From Phycicoccus sp. M110.8 (GTDB lineage: Bacteria > Actinomycetota > Actinomycetes > Actinomycetales > Dermatophilaceae): 64,000 nt of DNA. Positions 42,947 to 52,023 of this stretch are shown piece after piece; position 1 is the stretch's first letter, and the number at the start of each line of letters is the position of its first letter. The stretch is from assembly GCF_032464895.1 (NCBI RefSeq), contig NZ_JAWDIC010000004.1, positions 310,001 through 374,000 on the forward strand, given 5' to 3'. A program made the position numbers and the translations under genes. Below the pieces are notes generated by a model. It was given only the letters and a program-made list of their open reading frames with translations. It was not told where the DNA came from and ran no database searches.

Positions 42947-42975
42947 CCGGCGCCCACTAGTGGCGCTGAGTCTCC
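42947..42975. repeat. Right 29-bp direct repeat at edge of low-GC insert
   Basis: Second copy of the repeat at 41276-41304, 5 nt beyond the DUF1876 stop. With CACTAGTG at its centre it is the better palindrome of the two and may be the original shared terminator. Confidence 0.7.
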
Positions 42976-42980
42976 CGCCC

Positions 42981-43325
42981 TCAGTGGTGCCGCAACGACA
43001 CCTCGTGCTCGCCGGTGACCTGGGTGATGTCGGCGGTGGCCCGCTCGAGCAGCCGGTCGGCCAGTGCCCGCAGCGCGCGGGCCACGGCCACCTCGTCGCC
43101 GATCTCGCGGTCCGGCAGCTCGCCGGCGCGGCACACCGCGCGACCTGTCGCGTCGAGCTCCCGCCCGGGGTTGGTCCGCAGCACAGCGCGCGCCCAGGTG
43201 CTGTCCCCGCGCTCGGAGATGGCCAGCCGCACGAGCCAATAACGCATGGTGGCCGGGGGGCTGCCGTCGGTGCTGGGTGACCCGGTCGCCGAGGTGCCCG
43301 TGGCGGCCCTGGTGTCGCGGGTCAT
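42981..43325 (-). CDS. DUF1876 (dsRBD-like) protein
   Basis: A 114-aa protein, ATG inside the stop of the universal stress gene (ATGA). The C-terminal IGDEVAVARALRALADRLLE and TGEHEVSLRHH are the DUF1876 signature, a double-stranded-RNA-binding-like fold of unknown function. The N-terminal 26 residues are Thr/Ser-rich, then the strand MRYWLVRLAISERGDSTWAR. It shares the signature with the protein at 47407-47703. Co-translated with a universal stress protein, as expected for a stress-linked family. Confidence 0.78.
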   Translation of the reverse strand: MTRDTRAATGTSATGSPSTDGSPPATMRYWLVRLAISERGDSTWARAVLRTNPGRELDATGRAVCRAGELPDREIGDEVAVARALRALADRLLERATADITQVTGEHEVSLRHH

Positions 43326-44203
43326 GTTCCCTCCTCCGGTCGCACGACCATCACGGGGCAGTGCGCATGGTGCAGCACGCCCTGGCTGACCGACCCCAGG
43401 AGCAGCCCACGGAAGCCGCCGCGCCCGCGGCTGCCGACGACGACGAGCTCGGCGTCACGCGAGGCGTCGGCGAGCGCCTCGACGGGGTGGGCGTTGAGGA
43501 CCAGGGTCCGCACCGGCACGTCCGGGTACTTCTCGGCCCAGGCGGCGACGGCCTGGTGCGCGAGTCGCGACTCCGACTCGGCGATCCGTTCCCGCGCCTC
43601 GTCTGACTCGATCATCGTCATGCCGGTGTCGGCGAGCTCGATCGACCAGGTGTGCACCACCGTCAGGGGCGCACCGCGCGAGTCGGCCTCACGGAAGGCC
43701 TCGCCGACGGCGGCGGCGCTGCGGTCGGAGCCGTCCGACCCGACGACGACGCCCGACGGGGCCGAGCTGGTGGCGGGGAGCTCGCGCACGACGATCGCCG
43801 GGCAGTGGGCGCGGGCGGCCACGTCGATCGACGTCGACCCGAGGAAGGCGCTCGCGACGGTGCCACGACCCCGGGCCCCGACCACGACGAGCCACGCGTC
43901 CTCGGACGCGTCGACGAGGAGCATCGCCGGGCTGCCGATCCCGGTGGCGGTCGTGACCTGCGTCCCGGGGGAGACGCCGTGGATGCGCTGCTTCGCGGCG
44001 TGCAGGACGCGCTGGGCCACCGCGTCGGACGCCTCCATGAGCGGCTCGATGTGGGGGCCCTGCACCGGGACCTGCCGCCCGTGGACGAGCATGATCCCGC
44101 AGCCCTCCCGGACGGCCTCCTCGAGCGCCCAGTCGAGGGCGCTGCGCGTGTACGTGGCTCCGTCGACGCCGACCACGATGGGGCGGCCGGTGGCTGTCGT
44201 CAT
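43322..44203 (-). CDS. Universal stress protein, tandem domains
   Basis: A 293-aa protein with two intact UspA domains. Each has the ATP-binding pattern: GARGRGTVASAFLGSTSIDV and GSRGRGGFRGLLLGSVSQGV; strands start PIVVGVDGATYTRSALDWAL and GVVVGSDGSDRSAAAVGEAF. Unlike the protein at 32082, both sites look functional. GGAGG precedes the ATG. It is followed by DUF1876 through a 4-nt overlap and preceded by the 2TM-protein gene, so the DosR-like box at 44649 may control all three. Confidence 0.9.
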   Translation of the reverse strand: MTTATGRPIVVGVDGATYTRSALDWALEEAVREGCGIMLVHGRQVPVQGPHIEPLMEASDAVAQRVLHAAKQRIHGVSPGTQVTTATGIGSPAMLLVDASEDAWLVVVGARGRGTVASAFLGSTSIDVAARAHCPAIVVRELPATSSAPSGVVVGSDGSDRSAAAVGEAFREADSRGAPLTVVHTWSIELADTGMTMIESDEARERIAESESRLAHQAVAAWAEKYPDVPVRTLVLNAHPVEALADASRDAELVVVGSRGRGGFRGLLLGSVSQGVLHHAHCPVMVVRPEEGT

Positions 44204-44282
44204 GGGGTCCTCCTTCGGTGCTCGCTGCAGCTGCCACGCTGCTGGTTCCACGGCATACGCCGCGTGCTGGTCGGCCGACCGC

Positions 44283-44594
44283 TCACGAGGGGTGCTGACG
44301 TCGGCGCAGGCGCTCCATCTCGGCTTCGACGCGCTCCGGACCGGGCTCGGGCCACAGGACGTCCCAGGCGTTGAGCACCAGGCCGATTCCCCACCCGAGC
44401 AGGATGAACACCGGCCAGAAGAAGCCCGCGCCGGTGACGAACCAGATGGTGATGAGCAGGGCGTTGACCATGACGTAGGACAGGACGTGGGCCATCAGCC
44501 CGCGCTTGTCCTTGAGCCGCTTGAGGGCCCGCTCCCTGAGCTCGGTCTCCTCCGTCGTGTCCTGACCCACAGGTGTGCGCACGTGGTCTGACAT
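44283..44594 (-). CDS. 2TM-domain small membrane protein
   Basis: A 103-aa protein from the ATG with AAGGAG 9 nt upstream. A basic helix RALKRLKDKRGLMAHVLSYV precedes two membrane helices (YVMVNALLITIWFV and FWPVFILLGWGIGLVLNAWD), matching the bacterial 2TM domain often found in kinases or alone. The C-terminus is charged. A DosR-like box lies 55 nt upstream, within the 3' end of the ATPase gene. A perfect palindrome GGTCGGCCGACC stands at 44269-44280, just after the stop. Confidence 0.75.
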   Translation of the reverse strand: MSDHVRTPVGQDTTEETELRERALKRLKDKRGLMAHVLSYVMVNALLITIWFVTGAGFFWPVFILLGWGIGLVLNAWDVLWPEPGPERVEAEMERLRRRQHPS

Positions 44595-44640
44595 CCGGAC
44601 CATCTCCTTCCCGATCCCCAGCATCGGCTGCGCGACGGCC

Positions 44641-47391
44641 TCAGGGACGGGCCGTTGGTCCCGCCGCGGCGGTCGGCCGCCACCGGCGCCGGCGCCAGCG
44701 CCACAGCTCGTCCGCACCCCACACCAGCACCGGCATGGGCACCAGCAGGGCGAGCTGCCACGGCTCGGGTGCGGCGGTCGAGAAGACACGCTGGGCGGCG
44801 GGCACGAGCACCACCGCGGCCGCGAACGCGAGCTCGAAGGCGATGCCCCAGCCGAGCAACGGGTTGGTCAGCAGCCCGGTGCGGCGCAGGGAGGCCCGCT
44901 GGGTCCGGGCCGCGACGGCGGTGCCGACCTGGCAGGCCACGATCGCGAGGAAGGACATGGTGGTCGCCTGCTGCCACGTGTGGTGCAGGGGCCCGGTCGC
45001 GACATGGGCGCCGGGACGCCAGCCGCCCGCCCGCAGCGTGACCAGGTATGCCGTGAGCACCAGCACCGCGGAAAGCCCGCCGAGCAGCCCCCACGCCCGG
45101 CCGAGCATGGTGCGGTCGACCACGTTCTGGCCCCGACGCCGGGGCGGTGCCTCCATGATCCCCGGTTCGGCAGGCTCCCGCCCGAGCGCCAGCGCCGGCA
45201 GCGTCTCCGTGCCCAGGTCGATCGCGAGGATCTGCATCACCGTGAGCGGCAACGGGATCCGACCTCCGGAGAGGGCGTAGGCGATGAACGGCACGACCTC
45301 CGGGGTGGCGTGGGCGAAGATGTAGACGATGAACTTGCGCACGTTGTCGTAGACCTGTCGCCCGGACCGGACGGCGGCGACGATCGTGGCGAAGTTGTCG
45401 TCGGTGAGCACCATGGTGGCCGCCTCCCGGGCGACGTCGGTTCCCGTGCGCCCCATGGCCACCCCGATGTCGGCGCGGCGCAGCGCCGGTGCGTCGTTGA
45501 CGCCGTCGCCGGTCATCGCCACCACGTGGCCGAGCGCGCGCAGGGCGTCGGCGATCCGCAGCTTGGCCTCCGGTGAGCTGCGGGCGAAGATCAGCTCCTC
45601 GTGCGCCTCGAGCAGCGTGTCCAGCTCGGCGTCGCCCATCGCGTCGAGGTCGCGACCGGTGACCACCGGGGTGCCGGCGTCACCGATGCCGACCTGCTGG
45701 GCGATCCCCCTGGCGGTGAGGCCGTGGTCGCCGGTCACGATGACCAGCCGGATGCCGGCGGTGTGGCAGGCGCGCACCGCCGGTGCGATCTCGGTCCGTG
45801 GCGGGTCCACCATCGCGACGAGGCCGAGCAGGGTGAGGTCGCGCTCGGCCGAGGCCCGCTCGAGCCGGCCGGGCTCCGCCGGGGAGACCCGGCGGGACGC
45901 GACACCCAGGACCCGCAGCCCCTCCCGCGCCCAGGCGTCGACGAGCGCGAGGACGGCCCTGCGCTGCTCGTCCCCCAGCAGCAGGTCGGTGCCGTCCTCG
46001 GCGCCGACGAAGCGGCACAGCCCCACGAGCGACTCGGGGGCGCCCTTGGTCAGCACGACCCTGTCCCCTCCGCCGGTGTGCACCGCCGACATCCGCTTGA
46101 GCGCGGGGTCGAAGTGGAACACCTGCACCCGGTCGGCGTGGTCGGGCACGGGCAGCCCTGCCAGCGGCGCGGCCCGCAGGAGGGCCACCTCCGTCGGGTC
46201 GCCGTGCTCGACCGACGGCTCGGATGGGTCCCAGCCGGCGCTGGTGCAGGTCGCAGCCGCGCGGACGAGCCGTCGCGCCCCCTCCAGGGGGGTGGAGGCC
46301 GCGGGGTCGACGGTGATGGTGCCCGACGGGGTCCAGCAGCGGACGACGCGCATGCGGTTGAGCGTGAGGGTGCCGGTCTTGTCGGTGCAGATGACGCTGG
46401 TCGACCCGAGCGTCTCCACCGCGGAGATCCGCTTGACCAGGGCGCCGCTGCGGGCGAGCAGCCGGACCCCGAGGGCGAGGGCCAGGGTGATGGTCGGGAG
46501 CAGCCCCTCCGGGACGTTGGCCACGAGCAGCCCGATGGCGAACTGGACCGTGTCCGCCACCGACATCCCGGCGACGAGGGTGCCGACCGGGATGAACGCC
46601 AGCCCGGTCCCCACGGCGACGACGGCGATGAGCCTGGCGACCCGGGTGACCTGCCGCTCGAGGGGGCTGGGGTCGGGCTCGGTCCGCTGGGCCAGCGCCG
46701 CGATGCGACCGAGCTCGGTGTGCATGCCCGTGGCGTACACGACCGCCTCCGCCTCGCCCCTCACGCAGGAGGTGCCGCTGAAGAGCAGGTCGGTGGCCTC
46801 GAGCAGCGGGGCGTCGACCCGGCCCTCGACGCCCCGGGCGACCGGGAGCGACTCGCCGGTCAGGGTCGACAGGTCGACCTCGACGGAGCCCGTGAGGATG
46901 CGCGCGTCGGCCGACACGCGCTCGCCCTCGCCGACCGCCACCACGTCCCCGGGGACGAGCAGGCGTGCCTCGAGGGTCACGAGCTCGTCGTCGCGCCGGA
47001 CCCGCACCTGCTGCGGCAGGTACGCCTCGAGCGCCTCGACCGCGCGGACCGCGTGCCGCTCCTGGGCGAACGCGAACAGCGCGTTGAGCAGGACCACCAC
47101 GACGATGGCGACGGCCAGGGCGACCGTGCCGCTGGCGAGCGCGAGCAGGGCGGCGAGCCACAGCAGGGCCGCGAGCGGGTGGGTCAGCTGTCGGAGCAGC
47201 TCGCGCACCCAGAGACGCCGTCCGGAGCGCACGAGCACGTTCTCGCCGGTGACGGCCAGGCGCCGGGCGGCCTCACGACCGGCGAGGCCCCGCCGGCTCG
47301 TGCGCAGATCGCGCAGCAGCCGTTCCGCCGACTCCCGCGGGTCCGGCTCGCTGCGGGTCGCGAGGGCCGCCGGGGACTGCATGTCGGTCAT
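44641..47391 (-). CDS. P-type cation ATPase, P2 type
   Basis: A 916-aa pump: N-terminal cation ATPase domain, TGES near 178 ([13 protein letters not shown]), M4 motif [20 protein letters not shown] (PEGLL, typical P2), [14 protein letters not shown] near 338, [28 protein letters not shown] near 628 and a C-terminal helix bundle with [39 protein letters not shown]. The latter is seen in Na+/H+ or calcium-type pumps of actinobacteria. The ion is not certain. It lies in a minus-strand run after a beta-CASP nuclease and DUF1876 gene. Confidence 0.87.
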   Translation of the reverse strand: MTDMQSPAALATRSEPDPRESAERLLRDLRTSRRGLAGREAARRLAVTGENVLVRSGRRLWVRELLRQLTHPLAALLWLAALLALASGTVALAVAIVVVVLLNALFAFAQERHAVRAVEALEAYLPQQVRVRRDDELVTLEARLLVPGDVVAVGEGERVSADARILTGSVEVDLSTLTGESLPVARGVEGRVDAPLLEATDLLFSGTSCVRGEAEAVVYATGMHTELGRIAALAQRTEPDPSPLERQVTRVARLIAVVAVGTGLAFIPVGTLVAGMSVADTVQFAIGLLVANVPEGLLPTITLALALGVRLLARSGALVKRISAVETLGSTSVICTDKTGTLTLNRMRVVRCWTPSGTITVDPAASTPLEGARRLVRAAATCTSAGWDPSEPSVEHGDPTEVALLRAAPLAGLPVPDHADRVQVFHFDPALKRMSAVHTGGGDRVVLTKGAPESLVGLCRFVGAEDGTDLLLGDEQRRAVLALVDAWAREGLRVLGVASRRVSPAEPGRLERASAERDLTLLGLVAMVDPPRTEIAPAVRACHTAGIRLVIVTGDHGLTARGIAQQVGIGDAGTPVVTGRDLDAMGDAELDTLLEAHEELIFARSSPEAKLRIADALRALGHVVAMTGDGVNDAPALRRADIGVAMGRTGTDVAREAATMVLTDDNFATIVAAVRSGRQVYDNVRKFIVYIFAHATPEVVPFIAYALSGGRIPLPLTVMQILAIDLGTETLPALALGREPAEPGIMEAPPRRRGQNVVDRTMLGRAWGLLGGLSAVLVLTAYLVTLRAGGWRPGAHVATGPLHHTWQQATTMSFLAIVACQVGTAVAARTQRASLRRTGLLTNPLLGWGIAFELAFAAAVVLVPAAQRVFSTAAPEPWQLALLVPMPVLVWGADELWRWRRRRWRPTAAAGPTARP
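44649..44662. promoter_or_regulatory. DosR-like box, site 8 (inside ATPase 3' end)
   Basis: GGGCC-GTTG-GTCCC, 54 nt upstream of the 2TM gene and within the last seven codons of the P-type ATPase, so an internal promoter is implied. Confidence 0.55.
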
Positions 47392-47406
47392 GGCGGCCCG
47401 GACGGC

Positions 47407-47703
47407 TCAGAGCGGCCGGAGGGTGACGTCGTGCTCGCCGGTGACCTCCTCGATGTCCCCGGCGGCCGTGTCGAGCAGCCGGTCGGCGAGCCGGCGCAGC
47501 GCGCGGGCGACGGCGACCTCGTCGCCGATCTCCGGGACGTCGCTGTCGTTCGGCCCCCGGGTGCTGTCGCCGGCTGCCTCGATCGGCGTGGGGGAGTCGC
47601 CGTGCAGGACGGCGCGGGCGTGGGTGGCGCCCTCGTGCTCGAACAGGGTGAGCTGGACCTGCCACTGGCGGATGCGCGGTGGGGTCGATGCCGAACCGGT
47701 CAT
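47407..47703 (-). CDS. DUF1876 (dsRBD-like) protein, second copy
   Basis: A 98-aa protein with AAGGAG before its ATG. IGDEVAVARALRRLADRLLD followed by TGEHDVTLRPL is the same signature as the protein at 42981, with a longer acidic middle. Its first strand is IRQWQVQLTLFEHEGATHAR. DUF1876 proteins are frequent in DosR-like actinobacterial gene sets. It is 15 nt upstream of the ATPase and 58 nt downstream of the nuclease, so one transcript is probable. Confidence 0.78.
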   Translation of the reverse strand: MTGSASTPPRIRQWQVQLTLFEHEGATHARAVLHGDSPTPIEAAGDSTRGPNDSDVPEIGDEVAVARALRRLADRLLDTAAGDIEEVTGEHDVTLRPL

Positions 47704-47761
47704 GGGGCTCTCCTTCGCGGGGTCGGGACCACCCGGGGGCGGGCGGTGCGGTTGGGGGCCG

Positions 47762-49138
47762 TCACACGACGACCCGCTCGCCGAGGCGCGGGAGCGCGAC
47801 GGCACAGTCGAGGTGCTCGCGGACCCGCTGGGCCAGCGCGTCCCGCGAGGCGGGCTCACCGTGGACGAGGTAGACGACCTCCGGCGGCCGGGGCAGCCGG
47901 TCCAGCCACGACACGAGCTCGTCGGCGTCGGCGTGGACCGAGAAGGTGTCGTCGAGGACCACCTCGGCGCGGACGCGCACGTACTGGCCGAGCACCTTGA
48001 GCTCGCGGGCCCCCTCCTGCAGGGAGCGACCGCGCGTCCCGACGGCCTGGTAGCCGGTGAGCACCACCGTGTTCCTCGCGTGCGGCAGCAGGCTGGCGAG
48101 GTGGTGCACGACCCGGCCACCGGTGGCCATCCCGGAGGCGGAGACGATGATGCACGGCATACCGGGGGTGTTGAGCCGCCGCGACTCGTCGGCCGACCGG
48201 GCCTCGTGCACGTCGGTCATCGCCAGCAGCTCGGCGATCGCCTCCGGCCGCATCTCGGCGGCGAGGTCGGGGCGCTGGTAGACGTCGAGCGCCGCGAGGG
48301 CCATCGGGCTGTCCACGTGCACGGGCACCGACGGGATCCGCCCCTGGGCCCGCAACCGGGCGAGCGCGAGCAGCACGAGCTCGGTGCGGTCCACCGCGAA
48401 CGCCGGGATGAGGACGGACCCGCCGCGGCCGATGGTCCTGCGGATGGCGGCCGCGAGGGGCTCGTGCTGGTCCGACCCCGCGGAGTGCGGGTGCAGCCGG
48501 TCGCCGTACGTCGACTCCAGCACGACGGCATCAGCGGCGGGTGGGTCCTCGCGCGGCAGCAGGAGCGGGTGGGTGGGGCGTCCGAGGTCGCCGGAGAAGA
48601 GCACCGAGCGCCCGCCGGCCGTCACGTGCACCGAGGCGGATCCCAGGACGTGCCCGGCCCGGTGGAGCGTCACCGTCGCGCCGCCCGCCGTCTGCTGCGC
48701 CGCCGCGAACGGCACCGGCCGCACGAGGGCGAGGACGCGCTCGACGTCGGCCGCGGTGTACAGGGGCAGCGCCGGGTCGTGCTTGGAGTACCCCGCCGCC
48801 TGGGCGTATGCCGCCTCCTCCTCGAGCAGGTGCGCGCTGTCCCGCAGCACGATGGGGAGCAGCCCCGCGGTGCCGGCACTCGCCCACACCGGGCCGTGGA
48901 AGCCCTGGCGCACGAGGGCCGGCAGGTACCCGCAGTGGTCCAGGTGCGTGTGCGTGAGGACGACGTCCTCGAGGGTCTCCGGGTGCCCGATGGTGTGCTC
49001 CCAGTTGAGCCGGCGCCAGGACCGCTCACCCTGGTACAGCCCCGCGTCGACCAGCGTCCGTGAGCCCTCGTGCTCCACGACGAACTTGCTGCCGGTCACG
49101 GTGCCGGCCGCCCCGGCGAAGCTGAGGATGACGGACAC
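47762..49138 (-). CDS. MBL-fold / beta-CASP RNA-processing nuclease
   Basis: A 458-aa metallo-beta-lactamase protein from GTG with GGAGGGAG upstream. THTHLDHCGYLPALV is the zinc site (HxHxDH), then HRAGHVLGSASVHV and SGDLGRP; the beta-CASP insert and SASGMATGGRVVHHLASLLP and FSVHADADELVSWL complete the CPSF73/Ysh1-like family (YsH1 exonuclease). Such enzymes cut or trim RNA. It begins the minus-strand run to 44283. A DosR-like box stands 103 nt upstream and is shared with the divergent GNAT/CoA gene. Confidence 0.88.
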   Translation of the reverse strand: MSVILSFAGAAGTVTGSKFVVEHEGSRTLVDAGLYQGERSWRRLNWEHTIGHPETLEDVVLTHTHLDHCGYLPALVRQGFHGPVWASAGTAGLLPIVLRDSAHLLEEEAAYAQAAGYSKHDPALPLYTAADVERVLALVRPVPFAAAQQTAGGATVTLHRAGHVLGSASVHVTAGGRSVLFSGDLGRPTHPLLLPREDPPAADAVVLESTYGDRLHPHSAGSDQHEPLAAAIRRTIGRGGSVLIPAFAVDRTELVLLALARLRAQGRIPSVPVHVDSPMALAALDVYQRPDLAAEMRPEAIAELLAMTDVHEARSADESRRLNTPGMPCIIVSASGMATGGRVVHHLASLLPHARNTVVLTGYQAVGTRGRSLQEGARELKVLGQYVRVRAEVVLDDTFSVHADADELVSWLDRLPRPPEVVYLVHGEPASRDALAQRVREHLDCAVALPRLGERVVV

Positions 49139-49240
49139 GGTGGCTCCCTCCGGCCGCCGCTGGCTGGTCCCGGGCTCTCGTCCGGCGGGGCGGCCACCGC
49201 GGACTACGCCCATCGTCGGCGCGGCGGGCGCCGGACCACA

Positions 49241-49254
49241 GGGACCTTGGACCC
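49241..49254. promoter_or_regulatory. DosR-like box, site 9 (divergent)
   Basis: GGGAC-CTTG-GACCC, 59 nt upstream of the GNAT/CoA gene (plus) and 102 nt upstream of the nuclease (minus), so it may serve both. Confidence 0.6.
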
Positions 49255-49313
49255 GGGCACGCTCCCTCGCCCGACTGGAGAGTTGGCGCAGGGGTGGGAG
49301 GAGGGCGAGCGCG

Positions 49314-51155
49314 GTGCCGGGGAGGACCTTGACGCGAGACGGTGCGCCCGTGGTGCTGCGGGTGCCGCGGCTGGACGACCTGGACCGTGTCCAGCGCCTG
49401 CTCGACGGGCTGTCCGCCCGCTCCAGCTACCAGCGCTTCCTGTCCGCGTCCCCGCTGTCGGAGGAGTACACGGCGGTCCTGCTGGACCGGCACCGGACGC
49501 TGGACGCCCTGGTCGCCACGATGGGGGACGCCGTGGTCGCGGTGGGGTCGACGCACCGGCTCGACGCGGACAGCGCGGAGTTCGCGGTCGCCGTCGCCGA
49601 CCGGGTCCAGGGCCACGGCGTGGGCACCCTGGTGCTCGAGGGGCTCGTGGACCGGTCGATCGCGCGGGGACTGCACACCCTCAGCGGGCAGGTGCTCAGC
49701 ACCAACGGCCAGATGCTCGACGTCCTGCGACACCTGGGCCCCGACGTGCGGGTCGACGCGCAGGAGGGGGTCGCCGACGTCTGGATCGACCTGGACCGGG
49801 TGGAGGACCTGCGCCGGGCCATGGGGGCCCGCACCGACATCGCCTGGCACGAGTACCTCGACCCGTTGTTCCACCCCGAGTCGGTGGTGGTCGTGCACGA
49901 GGACGGGCCCGAGCGGTGGACCGGAACAGCGGGCGCGCTCCGCGTCCGCAGCAGCGCGCCGGTGCGGCACCTCACTGTCCCGCTGGACCGTGGACCCCGC
50001 GGCGAGCTGCCGCTCCTGCTCGACCTGGCCGTCGTCGGGGACGTCTCCGACCCGGCCCGCGTGGTCCGCGAGGTCGTCGGTGCCGGGGCCCGGGCCGTGG
50101 TGCTCGGTTCCGGCCGTCCGGCCCAGGAGGTCACAACGACGGTCCTCGAGGCCGCCCGCGTGGCGGCCGCCATCGGCGCCCGGGTCATCGGTCCGGGGGC
50201 TCGCCTCGTCGCCGGCACGCGGGAGCCGGGTGCCCTGTGGGTCGGGACCGCGGCCGCGCACCTGCGGCCTGGGACCGTGGCGGTCGTCGGCGACCGGGGG
50301 CGCGCGACCGAGCTGGTCACGCGACTGGCCCGGCACCACGTCGGCATCGCGGCCGCCGTCGACCTCGGTGCCGCGGTCGGTGTCGGTGTCCCGGACGCCG
50401 CGGCGTGGCTCGCGGGCGAGCCCGGTGTGGGTGTCGTGCTGGTCTCGTCGGACACGACGAGCGGCCGTGCCCTCGCCCGGGCCCTGGCGCACCAGGCGCC
50501 GCACGGTGCCCCTGTCGTGGCGCGGCTGGGCCAGGCACCCCCGACCAGCGGCGGCTCCCCGTGGTACGTCGCTGCCGCCGACGTGCACGAGCTGGTGTCG
50601 ACCGGGCGGCTCTGCGCCACGGGGACCGGCTCCCCGGCCGCACGGGTGGTGCTGCTGACCAACGACCCGTGGAGCGAGCACGCCGGCGCCAACAAGCGTC
50701 TCCCGGCACTCGGCCTGTCGCTGCCCGACCTCACGCAGTACGTCGAGCGACGGGTCAAGGCGCTGGTCCCCGGCACCCGGGTGCGCGGGGCGGTCGTGGC
50801 CCTCGAGCGCGACGTCGCGGCGGGTCCGCTGGCGGCAGTGCTCGACAGCCTCTGCGAGGAGCCGGGCGTGGACGCGGTCGTGGTGGACGTGGCGCCGACG
50901 CCGCGGCTGCGCCGCAGGGAGCTCGACCGGGTCGTCGGCCTGGTGCACGAGTCGCACCCGGGCGTGGCGCTCCTGCTGGTCGACGGAGGCCTGCTCGACG
51001 CGCACGGGCACCCGCTGCGCAGCGACGTCCCCAGCTTCGCCGACGACGCCAGGGCCCTGCGTGCCCTGTCGGTGGCTGGTCGTGCCGGGCGCGTCGAGGA
51101 CTGTGAGGGGCTCCTGCCGGCGCCCGGCCCCCGCGGGGGCCGACGACGGCGGTGA
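49314..51155 (+). CDS. GNAT acetyltransferase fused to CoA-ligase-like domains
   Basis: A 613-aa protein; the GTG is preceded by GGGAGGAGGG. Residues 1-165 are a GNAT domain with AVADRVQGHGVGTLVLEGLV (acetyl-CoA loop). Then follow a CoA-binding Rossmann part (VVGDVSDPARVVREVVGAGA) and two succinyl-CoA-synthetase-like flavodoxin parts (VAVVGDRGRATELVTRLARH, VVLLTNDPWSEHAGANKRLP), but no ATP-grasp region. Actinobacterial Pat-type lysine acetyltransferases with GNAT plus acyl-CoA synthetase parts have a similar order. It may acetylate proteins in response to CoA state. The missing ATP-grasp argues against ligase activity. Confidence 0.72.
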   Translation: MPGRTLTRDGAPVVLRVPRLDDLDRVQRLLDGLSARSSYQRFLSASPLSEEYTAVLLDRHRTLDALVATMGDAVVAVGSTHRLDADSAEFAVAVADRVQGHGVGTLVLEGLVDRSIARGLHTLSGQVLSTNGQMLDVLRHLGPDVRVDAQEGVADVWIDLDRVEDLRRAMGARTDIAWHEYLDPLFHPESVVVVHEDGPERWTGTAGALRVRSSAPVRHLTVPLDRGPRGELPLLLDLAVVGDVSDPARVVREVVGAGARAVVLGSGRPAQEVTTTVLEAARVAAAIGARVIGPGARLVAGTREPGALWVGTAAAHLRPGTVAVVGDRGRATELVTRLARHHVGIAAAVDLGAAVGVGVPDAAAWLAGEPGVGVVLVSSDTTSGRALARALAHQAPHGAPVVARLGQAPPTSGGSPWYVAAADVHELVSTGRLCATGTGSPAARVVLLTNDPWSEHAGANKRLPALGLSLPDLTQYVERRVKALVPGTRVRGAVVALERDVAAGPLAAVLDSLCEEPGVDAVVVDVAPTPRLRRRELDRVVGLVHESHPGVALLLVDGGLLDAHGHPLRSDVPSFADDARALRALSVAGRAGRVEDCEGLLPAPGPRGGRRRR

Positions 51156-51232
51156 CCCGGGCGCCCCGACGACCCTCCAGCCGCAACGACCCTGCAACCG
51201 CAGGGACACGCCGCACCTCGCGGACACGCACC

Positions 51233-51246
51233 GGGACCAAGGTCCT
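51233..51246. promoter_or_regulatory. DosR-like box, site 10, no protein gene downstream
   Basis: GGGAC-CAAG-GTCCT in the 307-nt gap between the convergent GNAT/CoA and DsrE genes (51156-51462). A GTATCG sequence follows at once. The absence of a gene on either strand is unusual among the eleven sites. Confidence 0.5.
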
Positions 51247-51345
51247 GTATCGGACGGAGCACGGCGGCCTAGCGTCGGCACAGGGCGCTGGGCCGGTGGT
51301 GCGGTTGGCACCCAGGGAGCGCTGGCACGCGCCCTGCCCGGAGGG

Positions 51346-51390
51346 GCTGGGTCGTCCCGGGTGCGTCAGGCGCACCGGGGACGACCCAGC
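51346..51390. terminator. Long hairpin in gap 51156-51462; possible end of a small RNA
   Basis: The arms starting GCTGGGTCGTCCC and ending GGGACGACCCAGC pair over 13 bp, then one G:G mismatch and six more pairs around a 5-nt loop: 19 of 20 pairs. It is much longer than the other hairpins here. It lies 100 nt after DosR-like box 10, so it could end a small RNA, or simply terminate the two convergent genes. No other gene is visible in this gap. Confidence 0.5.
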
Positions 51391-51462
51391 GGACCCGGAC
51401 CGCTGCCGCACGGGGCAGGCACCCGAGAGGCGGCTGGGGGCCGTGGGGCGGCTGGGGCAGGC

Positions 51463-51975
51463 TCAGATGAAGAGCAGCTGGGCCCCGTCGGTCTTCTCGA
51501 TGAAGTCGGCGGCGCTGATGATGCCCTCCACCTCCTCGTAGAGGTCCTCCTCCGTGAGGTGGTTCATGTCGGCCGACAGGCGGCACGCCCACAGGTGGCC
51601 GCCGGAGTCGACGATCTGCTGGAGGAACTCCGGCACCTCGGGGACGTCGACCTCGGCGATCGACTTGCGCAGCCGCGACGTCGCCATGTGCGTGATGCCG
51701 GGCAGGCCGCCGAGGCCCTGCGGCATGTGCGTCGCCGTGTTACCCAGCGGGCTGAACTTGAGCTCGCCCATCGTCTTCTTGTTGATCATGTCGAAGCCCC
51801 AGAAGGTGAAGAACAGGTGCGTCTCCACCCCCTCGCCCAGGGCGGCGTTGGCCAGGATGAGGCCGGGGTAGGCCATGTCGAGGTTCCCCTTGGAGCAGAT
51901 GATGGCGAGCTTGCGGCCCGCCGTCGCCTCGGTGCCGAAGTCGGGGATGATGGCGGGGGCTGTGTCGGTGGTCAT
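51463..51975 (-). CDS. DsrE/DsrF-like sulfur-carrier family protein
   Basis: A 170-aa protein, ATG with AAGGAG upstream. KLAIICSKGNLDMAYPGLIL (Cys27) begins a DsrE-type fold, followed by THLFFTFWGFDMINKK and GGHLWACRLSADM with Cys about 131. These cysteines stand where DsrE2/DsrE-like proteins carry persulfide sulfur. It is the last gene of the sulfur operon and follows DsrC/TusE with 48 nt between. It would pass sulfur between DsrC and an acceptor. The family also occurs with rhodanese or sulfur oxidation genes. Confidence 0.82.
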   Translation of the reverse strand: MTTDTAPAIIPDFGTEATAGRKLAIICSKGNLDMAYPGLILANAALGEGVETHLFFTFWGFDMINKKTMGELKFSPLGNTATHMPQGLGGLPGITHMATSRLRKSIAEVDVPEVPEFLQQIVDSGGHLWACRLSADMNHLTEEDLYEEVEGIISAADFIEKTDGAQLLFI

Positions 51976-52023
51976 CGTGCGTTCTCCTTGGTGTGCAACG
52001 GTGTCGGGGTCGGCAGCGGTCGG

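Noticed and set aside
44269-44280. Perfect palindrome GGTCGGCCGACC between 2TM and USP genes
   Set aside because: It may be an operator or terminator, but it is a single GC-only site and such palindromes arise easily at this composition.
45386-49063. A 1225-codon open frame on the plus strand
   Set aside because: It lies opposite the P-type ATPase, DUF1876 and nuclease genes and has Ser/Arg/Pro-rich composition with no domain. High G+C leaves long stop-free antisense frames; similar ones at 6751-10086 and 60848-63697 were rejected for the same reason.
51152-51541. A 129-codon plus-strand frame after DosR-like box 10
   Set aside because: It would run into the convergent DsrE gene, has Arg/Pro/Thr-rich composition, no recognisable motif and contains the long hairpin; a non-coding role of the spacer is more likely.
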